DNA from: Motacilla alba alba
Lineage: Eukaryota > Chordata > Aves > Passeriformes > Motacillidae
Assembly: GCF_015832195.1 (NCBI RefSeq)
Contig: NC_052017.1
Location: 73,905,801 to 73,969,800 of the forward strand
Length of the DNA stretch: 64,000 nucleotides
Direction of reading: 5' to 3'
Shown here: positions 25,663 to 38,341 of the stretch, in pieces
Position numbering within the stretch: position 1 is the first letter of the stretch
Layout of the letters: every line of letters starts with the position of its first letter
Program-made: the position numbers and the translations under genes
The notes under the pieces: model-generated
Told to the model about the DNA's origin: nothing
What the model saw: the letters and a program-made list of their open reading frames with translations, nothing else
Databases searched by the model: none

Positions 25663-28600
25663 TCCATATAGAAGGCCTAAATCAGACAGGACACTTTCCT
25701 TAACAAACTGAAACTCAGCAGTCAACTCCAGGATTGATTGCTTTAAAACAGGAATCAAGAAAAGTGTCAGATTTGCAGCACTGAAGGCTTCCAAAATGCC
25801 CATGACAATTTGCCAGGCTTTGATGATATTCCATAAACTGCTGACTGAAATCAGCACATCTGGAAGGCAGAGAGCATTCTACTTTTTAATTAGCAGAGAC
25901 TGAAACTAAAAAAATACATATTCAAATTTTTAAGGAAAGAAAAAGAATATTTAGGGATAAAATTCATAATAAAATGGAAGAGTTTCAATTCACTCAGAAG
26001 TATAACACTGCTTTTGTTATGGTGGAGTGAGGGCCAGCTGCTCCGCAGAGGGCAAGCTTGTCTGAATGCTGCTATGGCCAAATCCGTTCTACAATTACCG
26101 GGACCTCAAGTTATAATTTTAAAAATGCTGGGATTTAATTTGATGCAGTTTGCCCTAAATAGGAAATCAACACATAAGTGACGAGATATTAGCAATCTTT
26201 TTCATAAGGTAGATAAAAATATTTCTATTCTTTCTACTGTAACCCTAAAAGACAAATATACCTGAAAGTTACTCAGTGTATCCATATTATGATTAAAAAA
26301 TCTAAACAGGACAAGACAAGCAAGACATGAAGCCCACGTAGCCATCTCTACAAGATATTCAGAGTGGTTTTCTTTTTTAAATGTTGCCTCTAAACTTTTA
26401 TGAATTTCTTATGTTCAAAAATAAACATCCTTTCTTCTTCTGGCACTTATGTATAACCTAAAAACATGAAGGTGAACTTCACACAAACTTGGAGCCAGTC
26501 CCTGAAAAATTCATATAATGCTAAAAATTCTATACAATGATAATTTCTGTATTTTTCAGTCTTTTTCTTATCATTTGCTATGTACCAAGTACATTACAAT
26601 GAAACAAATATATCAAATTCCATCAATTTCTGTTTAGCAACAGCTAGTGAGGCACTGCATAGGTTTCAGTAGTATCTCCACTAACTCTGCAATTCAGTTT
26701 TGGGATTTTACCACTCTAGGTTACTTATGGAGAATCAACAAGATAAATATAGTCCAAAAGTAACTGAAAGTGTGATTTTTTCCCCCCCAGGTAATCGTAT
26801 CTCCTATGCAGTTGAGGCATCTCCTTTATCAACTAATGGGAAAGAATGAAATGATGCCCTAAAGACAGTGGCTGTTTCTTGAAAGTTTTAAAAACATGCT
26901 GTTCAAGTATTTTCAGAGTTATTCAGCTTGTAGTGTTCTTATGTGGCTGTCAGACAAGAGATACAAATGTATGACAATATGACAAAAAACATCTCCAGTA
27001 GGTGCAAAAATAAGACCAAAATGAATTGACTAATAAAGTGTTGAATGAGTCTCTAGCTATCACCTCATGATAAACAGATAGCTTCCAAGGTGTAAAATTT
27101 GAAGGAAAAAAACCACATAATTTTATTCTTCATATTGTAATTCCACTGATTTAAAAACTTGTTAGATTATATCATACGACATCGTGATCTTGTTTGGGGC
27201 ACTTAAAATCTAAGAAACTGGCTGATTTATGCAGAATTCTACCAAACATGCATGGACCAGACACTGCCTCACTGACATGAATGAACATTGCTTTTTACAT
27301 TACAAATAAAATCCTATGGTTACCAATAGTTTCTCTATTTACCGGCACATTTGATTGCATAAGTAGATTTTATCAGAATATTAAAAGAAGAGCTATACTT
27401 AGAAAGTCCTGAAATTACATTCTTTAATATCTGACATATGTAAGGCATACTTTCAAATGCCAGAGGTGAGAAAACAAAATAAATCTTTTCCTTTCAAGGA
27501 GTGAGTCTTAGTCTAGTAATGTCGGAAATATATATAAAGCCTAACTTCAAGAAAATAACTGGATTTACACAAAGAAACTAAAAGAAAATAACCTATGGAG
27601 AAAGATTAGCTACCTTATCTAGAATTAAAACTACCTGGGGAAAAATAAATTATGAAGAAATACTGTTATAAAAATGCTACATAAAAAAAAGTCAAATAAT
27701 AATAGATATTTTTATAATATCAAGATAATATCACATCACTGTTTAGTTTTATTCTGATAATTTAATAAACACTGAAAAAAAAATTTCAATAAACTTCTTG
27801 AGTTATTTAGAGTACCATAAAAACTTGCTATATCTAGTTTGAGTTACAATATAAGTAATATAAGTTATCTGAAATAACTCCTATTTGGATGCAGAACAAA
27901 AATTTCCAATATTATAAATTACTAGAGAAAATCAGTGTATCAGAATCCTTGAAAAATGCTTCACTGGTCAATGTGTGTTATTACCAAGAATCTGCATTTC
28001 ATTAATAATTAAAATTTTCCAAGCTATGTGCTATAATATCCTTGAGTGTAGAGGGACTATTGTTAATGTAGACTTGCTGACTTCAAATGTATTGCAGGAG
28101 TGAAACTGGTTTTATTACAACAAGGTAAGCTGGTTTTCTATATTTTAGATGCTATTTCCTTACTCTTTACAGTTAATTAATTGTGTTCTTTCTTTTCAGT
28201 TTACATTTCATCTGGATGTCATATGAATTTTTTTAATAATTTCTAGTATGTTTTATATTATAAATGGTATATGTTACATATTTAATTCTATATGCCCATT
28301 TATTGCATTGTATAACTTAATTCATAGATCTGTATAGAATCTTAATTTAAAGCATACATTTAAATTATCATGATTGGTGAGGAAATCTCAAAACATATTA
28401 AAAGTAACTTTGTGCTGAAAATACTTTGGTTTTGGGAACTTCCATGGCCACAGCACATCGGCCATTTCCTTGCCAGTTTGCTATGTCAACCTCAGCCCCA
28501 ATACAGGTGATACCAGAGGCAGCTCTTATGTACTCAATTTTTAGAACAGACAAGTAATGCGCAGTCAGTCATCATTCCTGATTCAAAAATGGAATATGAC

Positions 28601-31540
28601 AAATATCAATAATGAGAATTTAGTTAGGATGATTTAGTGATTCAGGATATTCTCTCCAGAATATTCTCTCTCATACACTGTCATATTCTGCTATTGTTTG
28701 AGCAGTGATCTATTCAAGAGAGGGAGCTCACTTTTGTGATATCATGGGAAAGGAACCAGAAAGCCTTAATTAAAATTTAAAACCCCAGGAGTGTTGTGGG
28801 AAAATCTCATCCAACAATATGCCAACAGGCAGGACAGAGTGCAGTCTTCATGTGGTCATTGGTGCTGGAGACAACAAAGGCTTAGTTCCTTTTCTCTAAT
28901 TATCTAAATTTTCATTTTTAATTGATTATCTGGTAACTATTCAAACAAACAAGCAAACAAACAACAAGCAAATTAAAAAAAATAAAGTGTCTCACATACC
29001 CTGCTATAACTGACTGATAGTTTCATTTATCAGTTTAAACTGCGGGGACACACCTTCATGTATGGCTTTCCATCAGTATTAAAAAGATGGACATTTTGGA
29101 CAAGGTTTGATGCTTATTATATGCTTTTCTGTGTGACTGGAAAGGGAGGAACTTGGCTTCTTCTAAATCAGTTCCATTTAAGCTTATTTTACCTCTTCAA
29201 ACATTTAAAGAATAACTCAATACTTAGATGTAATGATGCTTTGATAATATAAGTATCCATGCTGGATAAACACTAAGAATGTTCACTGTACTAATGAAAT
29301 CATCAAGCTTCAGTCGTTTTCTGCTATATATAAGATGAAAACCTCCTCCTTGAGAAGTAACCTATGCAGAGTGTCCAATTATCTTTTGGCAAAGGTGTAT
29401 TACCTTTCAAAATTTCATTTCACTGGAAATGCTACATAACTTGCTGCCTGACAGTTTTTGTGAGCTCTATTGTGGAAGCAATTCCAAGCTAGATCAGGTC
29501 CTAAATTTTAACAAATAGAAATCTATCATTTTTCCACTGTATTAAATTGTCAATGTAAACAGTATTTTGGCAGCAAGTTATCACAGAGTTTCAAAATACT
29601 TTCTCTGCAATTCATGATTAAATTTGAAGTAATTCACAAGTAACGTTTCTGGGCTACATAGAAAAAAAGCTACAGATTTTCTTATTGTATGAAATATAGT
29701 ACACTTCTGGGTTTGCAGATGGCAAATGAACATTTCTAAATAAATGTAATATGTCATACCAAGAAAGTTTGAAAACTGACCAAATAAAGTTAAGGTTCTG
29801 TATTGATATTTTCATCTAGAAGACACGAAATACATCCTCTTGTACCAAAATGCTGAGCATGAGTAATTTGAATTTAAATCAGTTGTAAGAGCTGAGCACT
29901 TTAAAAAAAAAAACAGACTTAAAATACCTTTTCCATTAAGTAGGCACAAATATATTGCAGTGCAATTAAATATGTATGAATCTAACTTTAAACAAATTTA
30001 CTTTTAAATTTTTGGCTGACATTTTCTAACACAAATACATTATTTGCATATTTAACTTTCTTTTGATTAAGGTAAAAATCAGGAGATAACATTTACATTA
30101 AATTGTTTCTCAAATATTACTATTTCTAATGGAATCACACATTATACTAGCTGGCAGTTATATTTTAAAGCTTAGTGCAAACATCAACAAACTAATGCCT
30201 TGCAATTGATGCACAGGAAAGCAAATCCTTTGGCTCTTATATTCTTATGTAAATCATAGGATGAAACTGATGATTCACTAAAAAGGAAGAACAAAAAAAT
30301 CTCAAAAAGATGGGGTATCTATATTTGGGTTTGTGAAAACCAATCCTCTGATTTAGTATTGAATCCCTGACTGAAGATGGTAACATAATATTTGGATCAA
30401 GGGTAGACGCTGATTAATTAAATTGTATTTACTGAAGACAAGTGATTTCTGAAAAACTTCACTTAAATGCATATACACTATCTCCAGAATATCCTATTAT
30501 GTACCTCCTCTACATAAGCTCATGCATATAATTTTTCTTAGATATCTATTCTTTTATGCCTATTTATGTGAGGGTTAGGTTTTCACAAAAAACAGCCATA
30601 TCCAGCTTTTTGAAATCTGGTCAGATGTCCCTCTTTTCCAGGCCTTGCCAGTCAAGAGGTAAAGTTCAGCTGAGGACATGAGCTCAGTTGGATATGACAG
30701 ATCATGAGAGGGTAGCAGAGGATACTGACAACACAAGGGCTAAGGGCATAGCATGAAGAGCAAGGCAGAAGTGACAGTGACAGGACAAAGCCACAGCACT
30801 TCTTGGGGACTGTGCAATTAAGCTGGAGAGGACGTGCTGCCTAGGATTGCACTATTTGTGACAAAGCAGAGACTGAGATAAGTAATTTCCTTTTTTTTTT
30901 CTCACACTATAATTTCAACCCCACCTTGCAGATACTTGCTTGCAGTGATCCAAGACAAGCTTCATCTCTGGTGCCCTGTGACACAGACAAAAAGGCAAGA
31001 TTTCTAGTTGTCTGGCAGCTCTCTGTTGGATTCCTTTAATCTTTCTTATCAATGTCTTTCATCACAATGTCTTTCAGACTATGAGACATTGCATGGAAGT
31101 TCAGAATCAATGGGATTCCCGGACATGAGACCTACTCAGCATTTGTCAGGAATTACACCTTCCTAGCATAACATCTGCTCTGCTGTTGATTGAAACATTT
31201 TCCCTGGAAGAGAAAGGTTAGATTCCTTGAAATATGGAGGCAATGAAAGTGGATTTTCAGGATACTTTTACGGGGGTCCACAGAGAAGAAGCATATACAG
31301 GGAGTTCAGGAATAGAACAGTAAACTGAGAATTGTGATGTGAGGGCCTGATACTCTGCAGTGAGGTAAGTAGCACCCACAGTGGACTGGACTGAGAGAAG
31401 CTCTGTAGTAGGGTGGCTGGGGAATAGTGGTTTGGGAGTATTACAAACTCTGAATTGGAAACTTAGCTCACCTCTCTACTTAGATGCAGGTTCAAATAAG
31501 ATAACTTTCAGTGGATGATTAGGATCGAAGTCAGGGAGAA
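25663..31540. other. Unique AT-rich DNA, no feature recognised
   Basis: No gene or repeat family recognised. A short (CAAA)n-like run lies at about 28946-28975. A 14-bp near-duplication (ATATTCTCTCCAGA / ATATTCTCTCTCAT) is at about 28648-28675. From 30600 to 31540 the sequence is somewhat GC-richer and may include eroded repeat that I cannot classify. Confidence 0.5.
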
Positions 31541-31544
31541 GGTA

Positions 31545-31905
31545 TTTTCCAGAACTCAGTCTATACAATTTCATGGGGCCAAAAGGGCTACACCCATCAG
31601 TACTGAGAGAGCAGGAAGATATCATATCAAGTGTGCTTCTATCTTTGTTGTAAGGTCATGGAGATTGGACAGGGTCCCTAATGTTCAGAAAATACAAATA
31701 TTCTAACGTCAAAAATCCAGGGGACTACACACAAAAATTCAGCCTCACTTTTCACTAAGAGAATATCATGGAACACTCTGGCAGCATGTCTCTGAGCACA
31801 AGGAAGACAATAAGGTACCTGGGAACAGTCAACATGGATTTGCCTAGGGTAAATGATGACTGAAAATGTAGTTGCTTTCTAGGATGTTATCTGGGGCTGA
31901 TGGCC
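31545..31905 (+). mobile_element. Ancient CR1 LINE fragment, reverse-transcriptase region
   Basis: The order of degraded landmarks follows the central ORF2 of CR1. It begins with 'CATGGGGCCAAAAGGGCTAC' (about 31573), 'ATCAGTACTGAGAGAGC' (about 31596) and 'AGGTCATGGAGATTGGACAG' (about 31653). After these come 'AAATCCAGGGGACTACA' (about 31714) and 'GGAACAGTCAACATGGATTT' (about 31822), which correspond to the RT segment with G-NYRP-SLT-like and QHGF-like blocks. Frameshifts and stops are frequent and no 3' end follows. Among the CR1 copies in the window this looks like the oldest or most eroded, and it is a fossil piece cut at both ends. Confidence 0.75.
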
Positions 31906-34390
31906 CTAGTGGTGCTGAAATGGGTTCCATGGCCAAGCCGGAGCAGCAAGAGCTAACAATGCCCTCAAGGCCCTAACATAGTCTTTCCTTCACATAGTTC
32001 TATGCACCAAGGTGAAGTGCATTTGTGTTCCTGTAATTTATTTTCCCTTTGACTTCATTATAGCATTCCAATTTCTACTGCATATTTATTTCATCTATTA
32101 TCTTGTTTCTAATACATGTGCCTCAACTTATAAAACCCAGTATGTGTCAGCATCTGTAAATAATGAATCAAAATCAAAAGTCATTCACCAACTAAATTTT
32201 AGTCCAAGAGGTAGTAGAAGCTATGAAGTTCCATTTTGCTTCACTGCTACTAATGAAAAAAGAACATCTGTATCATCTAGACCTTTTCACTAAGTCTTGA
32301 ACCTTTGAAGGACAGAGATCTTTATAAATATTGATTTTCATTTATGTTCACACCACTGCTAACTAAATCTGATTGACCTTAAATGGAACAGGTTTTTACT
32401 TTTGGTTTGTATCATGTTTTAATTGCCCCTCTGTAGATATTTATTCTAGCTAATAGTCTGTTCTTCAGCTGAAGATGATGTGATGCTGACAAAAATGCAG
32501 TATTGTATTTTAAGTGAAGGCAAAGAATGCACTACAGAACCTAAACATTGTTTAAAAAGTAATGTATCCTTCTGGTCAAAACAAAAAAATCACTCTGGAA
32601 TAGGGTGTGTGTTGCGTGCATGAAAATACATTTTGCCAGCTGGAACACTGAAAATGTTTACAGTATGTTCGCAATGTGATTTATTGGAGTTTACAGCTCT
32701 GGGATGGGTACATTCTCTAAGGTACTAGATTGCCCGGAGCCTACACATTTCTCCATGTTCTTAAAACACTTTCAAACTACTTTTAAAGTGTATTAGCTAT
32801 ACTTGCTAAGCCTTCTTGTTCTATGACAGCCAGAACCATAAGCGCAATCTGTGGAATCTATGTGAACAGATGGATGTTTAAAAAAAACAAAAGGAAAAAA
32901 AAAAAACAAACTGAAAAGAAAGCAACCTTGCCTATGTGAATTCACCCCAAATAAATGACCAATGACTTGTAGATATGACTTCCTTAAACAACATGGGTGG
33001 GAGAAGTTAAAAAGATTATTGTACAACATTTACATAATTTACAGCATTTAAATTCTAAAACATTTTAAAACAGTATTAAGGTCATGGCTACCCAGGAGAG
33101 GTTAAAAGGCATGACCTTGAAATTAGAGTTATTATTTGGGTGAAATAGTGCAGTAGTGCAAACAGACAATTCTGAAAATAAGCTTTTGAAAAATTTTTTT
33201 GATAAATGAAATATTGTAGTACTCTAGCACACTTTTCTTCATAGATATATTTGTATATTGCAACTAAGCTTTTCTTTAAAAGTTGTTTTCTCCCCATCCT
33301 TCAATGAAAAGTTTCTTAACTTATAGACTAAATTTCATGGCACTTTTATGTATCATCTTTCTTCAACACTCTCTTAAACTAAGGATACTAGAAAAAACAT
33401 AATGTCCCAAAATACATTCTTAAGATGCATCTGTGGGTCAATAGATTCCTACTCATAAAGCTAACTTCTCCTTTTTTTTTTTTTAATATTATATTTTCAC
33501 ACAAAGTATTTACTGTATCATATTCAGGTTTGTTTGTTATGACCTCTACATTCTTTGCAGAATCATTGTCCCTCCACACTCAAGCATTAATATTACTCTG
33601 TATTTTATTCCCAGGATGCATTATAATAAGGTTTCTTACAGAATGAAACTCATCAGAAACAGGCCATTTGCACAGACATTAAGACTGTTCACAAGGTGAC
33701 TGTTCAAATTAGATAGAAACTATCCTTGTCACAAGTGGCAAATGTCACATGAGATAAGGTAAGGTAAGAATTGCATGGCCTCTCAGATGTTTCCAAAGAG
33801 AATAAAAAAGTATCATATAATTGTGATGTTCTAGCATACACCAAGCTTGTTCTAGTCCATCCCACTGTACCAGTCTCTAACAATTCACGGCTTACTATTA
33901 CATTAATATAACATTTTACCCTGCAGATGGGCTACAGAGCCATAAACTCATTAAACTGCATCAACCGGATTTCCAAATCCTTCTAAGAAAACAAATTCTC
34001 CATATAAGAAGCAGTCAGTCATTGAGTAGGTATGACTTGTATTCCATCTTTCTAGATTTATAATTGTAATATTGCTGTACAGAGTAAATGCTATCTAAGT
34101 GCATCACTTATCAAATAATCCAGACAGGTTTTTTCTAAGTGTGTTTTCTGCATTACGTCTCATTCCACTAACTTTTATGGCACATATAAATCTTCCCAGT
34201 GATGGTTTTCATGTTTATTTCCAGATCATGGATTAAAATATTGAATCTCACTAGTTCAGATCCTATGGAGAATGTTTGAAATACACTCATTTGATTATTG
34301 CATACTTTAGCTAATATTTTTAGAGAGTTGAGAATTGCCCAGGTCTTAATAGATTTAGTAATGACCTGATGACACGTCTGGGGTCACCAT
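31906..34390. other. Unique AT-rich DNA, no feature recognised
   Basis: No gene or repeat recognised. The 93-codon + frame at 32012-32293 and the overlapping minus frames near 32793-33579 lack known motifs. An A-rich run lies at about 32879-32909 and a T-rich run near 33472-33485. Confidence 0.5.
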
Positions 34391-34391
34391 T

Positions 34392-34785
34392 TGATGCGGT
34401 GGTTTTCAGGGTAGTTAGGACTTGGTGAAGGGGAGATCTTGACTCCATTTCAGAAGGCTGGTTTATTATATTGTGATATATACTACATTAAAGAAGACCA
34501 CACTATAACTATACTACAACGAACACAGAGAAAGATTCATCAGAAGGCAAGACAGGAATAGAAAGGAATGAATAATAAAGTTCTGTGGCTCCCAGAGAGT
34601 CCAAGAGCTGCTGCCCTCTTGATTGGTCAGCAAGTAGAAACATCCCACATCGACCAATCAAGAAGGCACCTGCTGCATTCCACAGCAGCAGATAACAAAT
34701 TGTTTTCACTTGAAGCTGAGGCCCTCTCAGCTTCTCAGGAGAAGAAAATCCTAGCAAAGAGATTTTCATAAAATTTCATGACTAC
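34392..34785 (-). mobile_element. Solo LTR of an endogenous retrovirus (ERVL-like, minus strand)
   Basis: On the minus strand it begins TGTAGTCATGAAATTT (34785 downward) and ends ...ACCGCATCA near 34392, giving TG...CA boundaries about 394 bases apart. Inside, in minus-strand order, come paired CCAAT boxes of opposite orientation (34652-34662 and 34618-34628), then a TTTATTATTC segment, then an AATAAACCAGCC motif (+ strand about 34460-34471) placed where an LTR polyadenylation signal should be. The sequence resembles a common passerine LTR that I recall. I cannot verify the family name or the ERVL class. No clean target-site duplication is visible, so the ends may be off by a few bases. No internal viral genes are present. 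The 86-codon minus frame across it is not a gene. Confidence 0.75.
34618..34662. promoter_or_regulatory. Inverted CCAAT-box pair inside the LTR
   Basis: CTTGATTGGTC (34618-34628) and GACCAATCAAG (34652-34662) are perfect 11-bp inverted copies separated by 23 bases. Each holds an ATTGGTC/GACCAAT core, the binding motif of the NF-Y complex. Their place in the upstream half of the LTR (minus orientation) fits retroviral U3 promoter elements. Activity today is unknown. Confidence 0.7.
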
Positions 34786-34931
34786 ATTGACCAAGGAGTT
34801 GTCTAGTCATTAGCATTTATAAAAGATATCCTAGTTCCACTGTGAGAAAAGTCGCGTTCTGCTTTTTGTCATAAGGGAAGTGTGACCCATTCTTACACAA
34901 ATTACTATAAACCTTACTATAGTATTTATGA

Positions 34932-35640
34932 TAGAAACATAGAAAGGTGTTTTTTGGAAGGGACCTTAAAGATCGTCTGGTTCCAACCCCTCTGCTGTGA
35001 ACAGGGACACCTTTTGCTAGACTAGGTTGTTCAAAACCTCATGGTTTTGAGCAGAGGGATGGGACATCTTCACCTTCTCTGAGCAACCTGTTCCACAGTC
35101 TCACCCCCCTCCCAGTAAAGAATTTTTCATAGATTTCTAATTTAGATCTACCCTTTTCTAGTTTGAAGCAATTGCCCCTGTCCTCTCACTGCACACTCCT
35201 GTAAAATATCCATCTACAACTTTTTTGTAGGCTTCCTTCAGGTACTGGAAGGCTGCTAGAAGGTCCTCCTAGAGCCTTCCTCTTTTCAGGCAAAACAGTC
35301 CCAAATCTCTCAACCCATCTTCACAGGAGAAGCACTCCAGTCCCCTGATCATCCTTGTCACTCCCCTTTGGACTTAGTCCAGCAGGTCCATGCCCTTGTG
35401 CTGGGGGCCACAGAGTGGAATACAGCACTCCAGGTGGGGTTTCTTGAGTGCAGAGAAGAGGGGCAGGATCATCTCCCTCGACCTGCTGGCCACATGTCTT
35501 TTGTTGCTACCCAGGACAGAGTTGGCTTTCTGGGTTGCAAGCCCACACTGATGGCTCATGTCCAGCTTTTTTCACTGCAAATCCCACATCCACCTCATCT
35601 GGGCTGCTCTCAGTCTCTGGCCAACCTGTATTGTGCCTGA
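34932..35640 (-). mobile_element. CR1 LINE fragment, minus strand, with 3' end
   Basis: It starts at its 3' end with 'GGAAGGGACCTTAAAGATCG' (about 34956) and 'TTCCAACCCCTCTGCTG' (about 34981). It then runs backwards through 'GAGCAACCTGTTCCACAG' (about 35081), 'GCAATTGCCCCTGTCCTCTC' (about 35168), 'GGGGGCCACAGAGTGGAATA' (about 35403) and 'TGATGGCTCATGTCCAGC' (about 35550). This is the standard reverse-complement order of the CR1 3' portion, here moderately diverged. Several short frames on both strands (85-116 codons) are shadows of this repeat. It sits about 145 bases from the solo LTR, making a small repeat cluster. Confidence 0.9.
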
Positions 35641-35670
35641 TACAAATGTTACAGCAATTCCAGCTACTTT

Positions 35671-35753
35671 ACATGTGTTCACAATTTGTAGTAGTCTACA
35701 CTTAATAGTAGTAGTAGTACATGTGTTCACAATTTGTAGTAGTCTACACTTAG
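35671..35753. repeat. Tandem duplication, 48-bp period, 1.7 copies
   Basis: 'ACATGTGTTCACAATTTG' begins at 35671 and again at 35719, and the match continues through GTAGTAGTCTACACTTA in both copies. The first copy ends in a short (AGT)n run, which may have helped replication slippage. The two copies look almost identical, so the duplication is probably recent. Confidence 0.92.
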
Positions 35754-35759
35754 TAAAGC

Positions 35760-37020
35760 ACAACAATACTAAAACAATGAGTAGAAAAAACAATTTTAGT
35801 TTTCCACAATATGCATTATTATGTTATTTTTACTCACTACTTTTAAAAATTTTATACTCTATTTATTATTATTTATTCACCACTTATTATTCTACCACTT
35901 TGCCATAAAATTGTAGTCTTTAGCTATGCAAGTAATCTACGTCTAGGCCATCATCGTATCTGAGTTCTTAAAGACCACCAGTGCCCTTGTTTCCTTCCCT
36001 CCTTCCCAGTTGTCTGAGGAGCTGAAGTTATACCACAGTAACTTGAAAACAATTTTAAATAGGGATTTAGAGAATCAAGTCTTTCATTAATTCTCATTAT
36101 TTATATTTTCTCTAGAACAATTGGCAACTGTGATCAAAGTAACTGTGTTCTAGGGTATTACATTTAGATGTGGTGAGCCAACAAACATAGGAAATGGAAA
36201 GATAAAGCATATTTCTAACATTTGTTTTTTTAAGTTTCACTTTCACTTCCTGTGTAGAGTTTTATTTCTTAGAACTGTGTCATAATTATGACATACATCT
36301 ATAAATATATTTTTATTTAAGGTGAAAAGATCATGCCAAAAATGTTGTGATAACCAATTCAGTACTTAGCATCCATGTGGTGATAAGAAATTTGAATATT
36401 TAATTATTGGTTTTAGAAAAAAAATCTTACAAAAGAAACATGCATTTTATATGACTATAATATATTAATTCTTATTTTTTAGTTCTTAAGGCAAGTGATT
36501 GTAGCATGAATAACATTTCAGATTCTAGTAATTCCTATACATATTTACATATTCATCTGTCAGCTACAGTAAGTCAAATAGGCTGACATTTTTCTCAAGG
36601 AGAGATTTGATGTGAAATTCAACTTGTGACCCTACAGGATACCACAACTGACTAAATCTTCATATACTTCCCACATTCTGTTTTGCCTTTTCCAAAGGCA
36701 GTCACCTTTTCTCAGAAGACAGTATAGCCATGGGCTGGCATCATAGAGTAGAATAATGAAATTACCTTAGGAAACATGGAAAATAGAGTGAGAGCACCAG
36801 CTGTTTACACATTTGTTTTGAATTTTTATATTTCAGTGCCAGGTGATATATTTAGGCATAAAAATCAGACGGAGCATTAGGGATTTTTGACCACTTGAAG
36901 TTCATTATCACTGAAACTCAAGGTACTTCCATGAATCTGGATTTAATTTTAGGAAAGAAGTAGCTAATAAGGGATACAGCTGAAGATCACATAGCCATTT
37001 TAGTAACTTGATTTTTCAAA
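35760..37020. other. Unique AT-rich DNA, no feature recognised
   Basis: Nothing identifiable beyond AT-rich sequence with short TTATT runs near 35860-35890. Confidence 0.5.
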
Positions 37021-37024
37021 TCTA

Positions 37025-37530
37025 TGTAGAACGATGGAATAATAAAATCATTAAGGCTGGAGAAGACATTTAAGACTGTCAAGTCCAACAATCAACCTAG
37101 TACCACCACCATGTTCTCCACCAAACTATGTCCCTAAGTCCCATATCCAGCCGCAGGGATGGTGACCCGATAACTTCCCTGGGCAGCCTGTTCCAATGCT
37201 TGACAGTCCTTGCCACAATTTATTTTAACATTTAATCTAAATGTCCCCTTATACAGTTCAAGGCCATTTTCTCTTGTCACTTGTTACCTAGGAGAAGAAA
37301 GTGACATTAGCTTTATTAATATCTTCTTTCAGGTAGTTCTAGAGAGTGATAAGGTGTGCCCTGAGCCTCCTTTTCTGCAGCTAAACAGCCCCGGATCTCT
37401 GAGCTGCCTCTCATCAGCCTTGCACTCCAGACTCTCCACCAGCTTTGTTGCCCCTCTCTAGACACTCTCCAGCACTCTAATGTCCTTCTCAAAATGAGAG
37501 GCCCACAACTGGACACAGGATTTGAGGCTT
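37025..37530 (-). mobile_element. CR1 LINE fragment, minus strand, with 3' end
   Basis: 'ATAAAATCATTAAGGCTGGA' (about 37042) and 'GTCAAGTCCAACAATCAACC' (about 37079) are the complement of a CR1 3' terminus. They are followed by 'ACTATGTCCCTAAGTCCCAT' (about 37125) and 'CCCTGGGCAGCCTGTTCCAA' (about 37178). The following segments, 'CTCCAGCACTCTAATGTCC' and 'GGCCCACAACTGGACACAGG' near 37466-37518, are the degraded promoter-proximal landmarks. The wording of its 3' end differs from the copy at 34.9 kb, so the two probably belong to different CR1 subfamilies. Confidence 0.88.
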
Positions 37531-37564
37531 TAACTAACTTAACCAATTAGAAGAAATTTTGTCA

Positions 37565-37642
37565 AATCATAGAGGTTGAAAGTAGACCTTTAAAGGTTCC
37601 TTTCAACCCAAGTCATACTATGTCTCTATGATTCTATGATAT
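37565..37642 (+). mobile_element. Short CR1 3'-terminal scrap
   Basis: 'GGTTCCTTTCAACCCAAGTC' followed by 'TCTATGATTCTATGAT' (about 37622-37641) matches the CR1 terminus with about two 8-bp tail repeats in + orientation. Only about 80 bases remain. It points the opposite way from the neighbouring minus-strand copy, so it is an independent, very short insertion or a rearranged end. Confidence 0.65.
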
Positions 37643-38187
37643 ATGTTGTTTTGATATATAACACTTTGTTATTTGTTTAATTTTAGCTCTCTTTATAGTT
37701 TGTTTTTTTTTTTTTTTATCTTTGAGCTAAGAAAAGAAGAAAATCACTTTATTTGAACAAAGAAATGTGCCTATTAAATACTATTCCAGGATGGCTTTAT
37801 AAAATTCTTACATTTTAATCTTTTTGACAGCCTCTTAAAAATAATCTGGTTATTGGTAGGGTATAATCATATCAGTCTTCCATCAATTTTCACTTACACT
37901 GCTGCAGAGCACCAGAATTAAATGGATTATATGTGATCATTAAGAACTGCTTAATTTAATGTCATATGGGGAAGTAAATTACCTAAGTCATATTCTAAAC
38001 CCTGAGATCTTTTGAAATTGTGCAACTATAAAACTAATAAAGTATTCAAAGAATTTGTGATAACTCAATGTTTTCACCTGTAAATAACACTGGCTCATTT
38101 TAATTTGGTTTGTATCTCAAAACTGCCTGTGAAGATTTCCAGACTCTTGCTCTTTTAAGTTATTTTAATGCTGTTTTACTAATCCCA
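37643..38187. other. Unique AT-rich DNA
   Basis: A T-run at about 37700-37718 is the only visible feature. Confidence 0.5.

Positions 38188-38341
<154 letters not shown>

Noticed and set aside
28098..28124. Possible 27-nt micro-exon between TATTGCAG and a strong CAAG|GTAAGC donor
   Set aside because: The donor looks good, but the pyrimidine tract before the acceptor is weak and nothing links it to a known gene. A chance match is likely in 64 kb.
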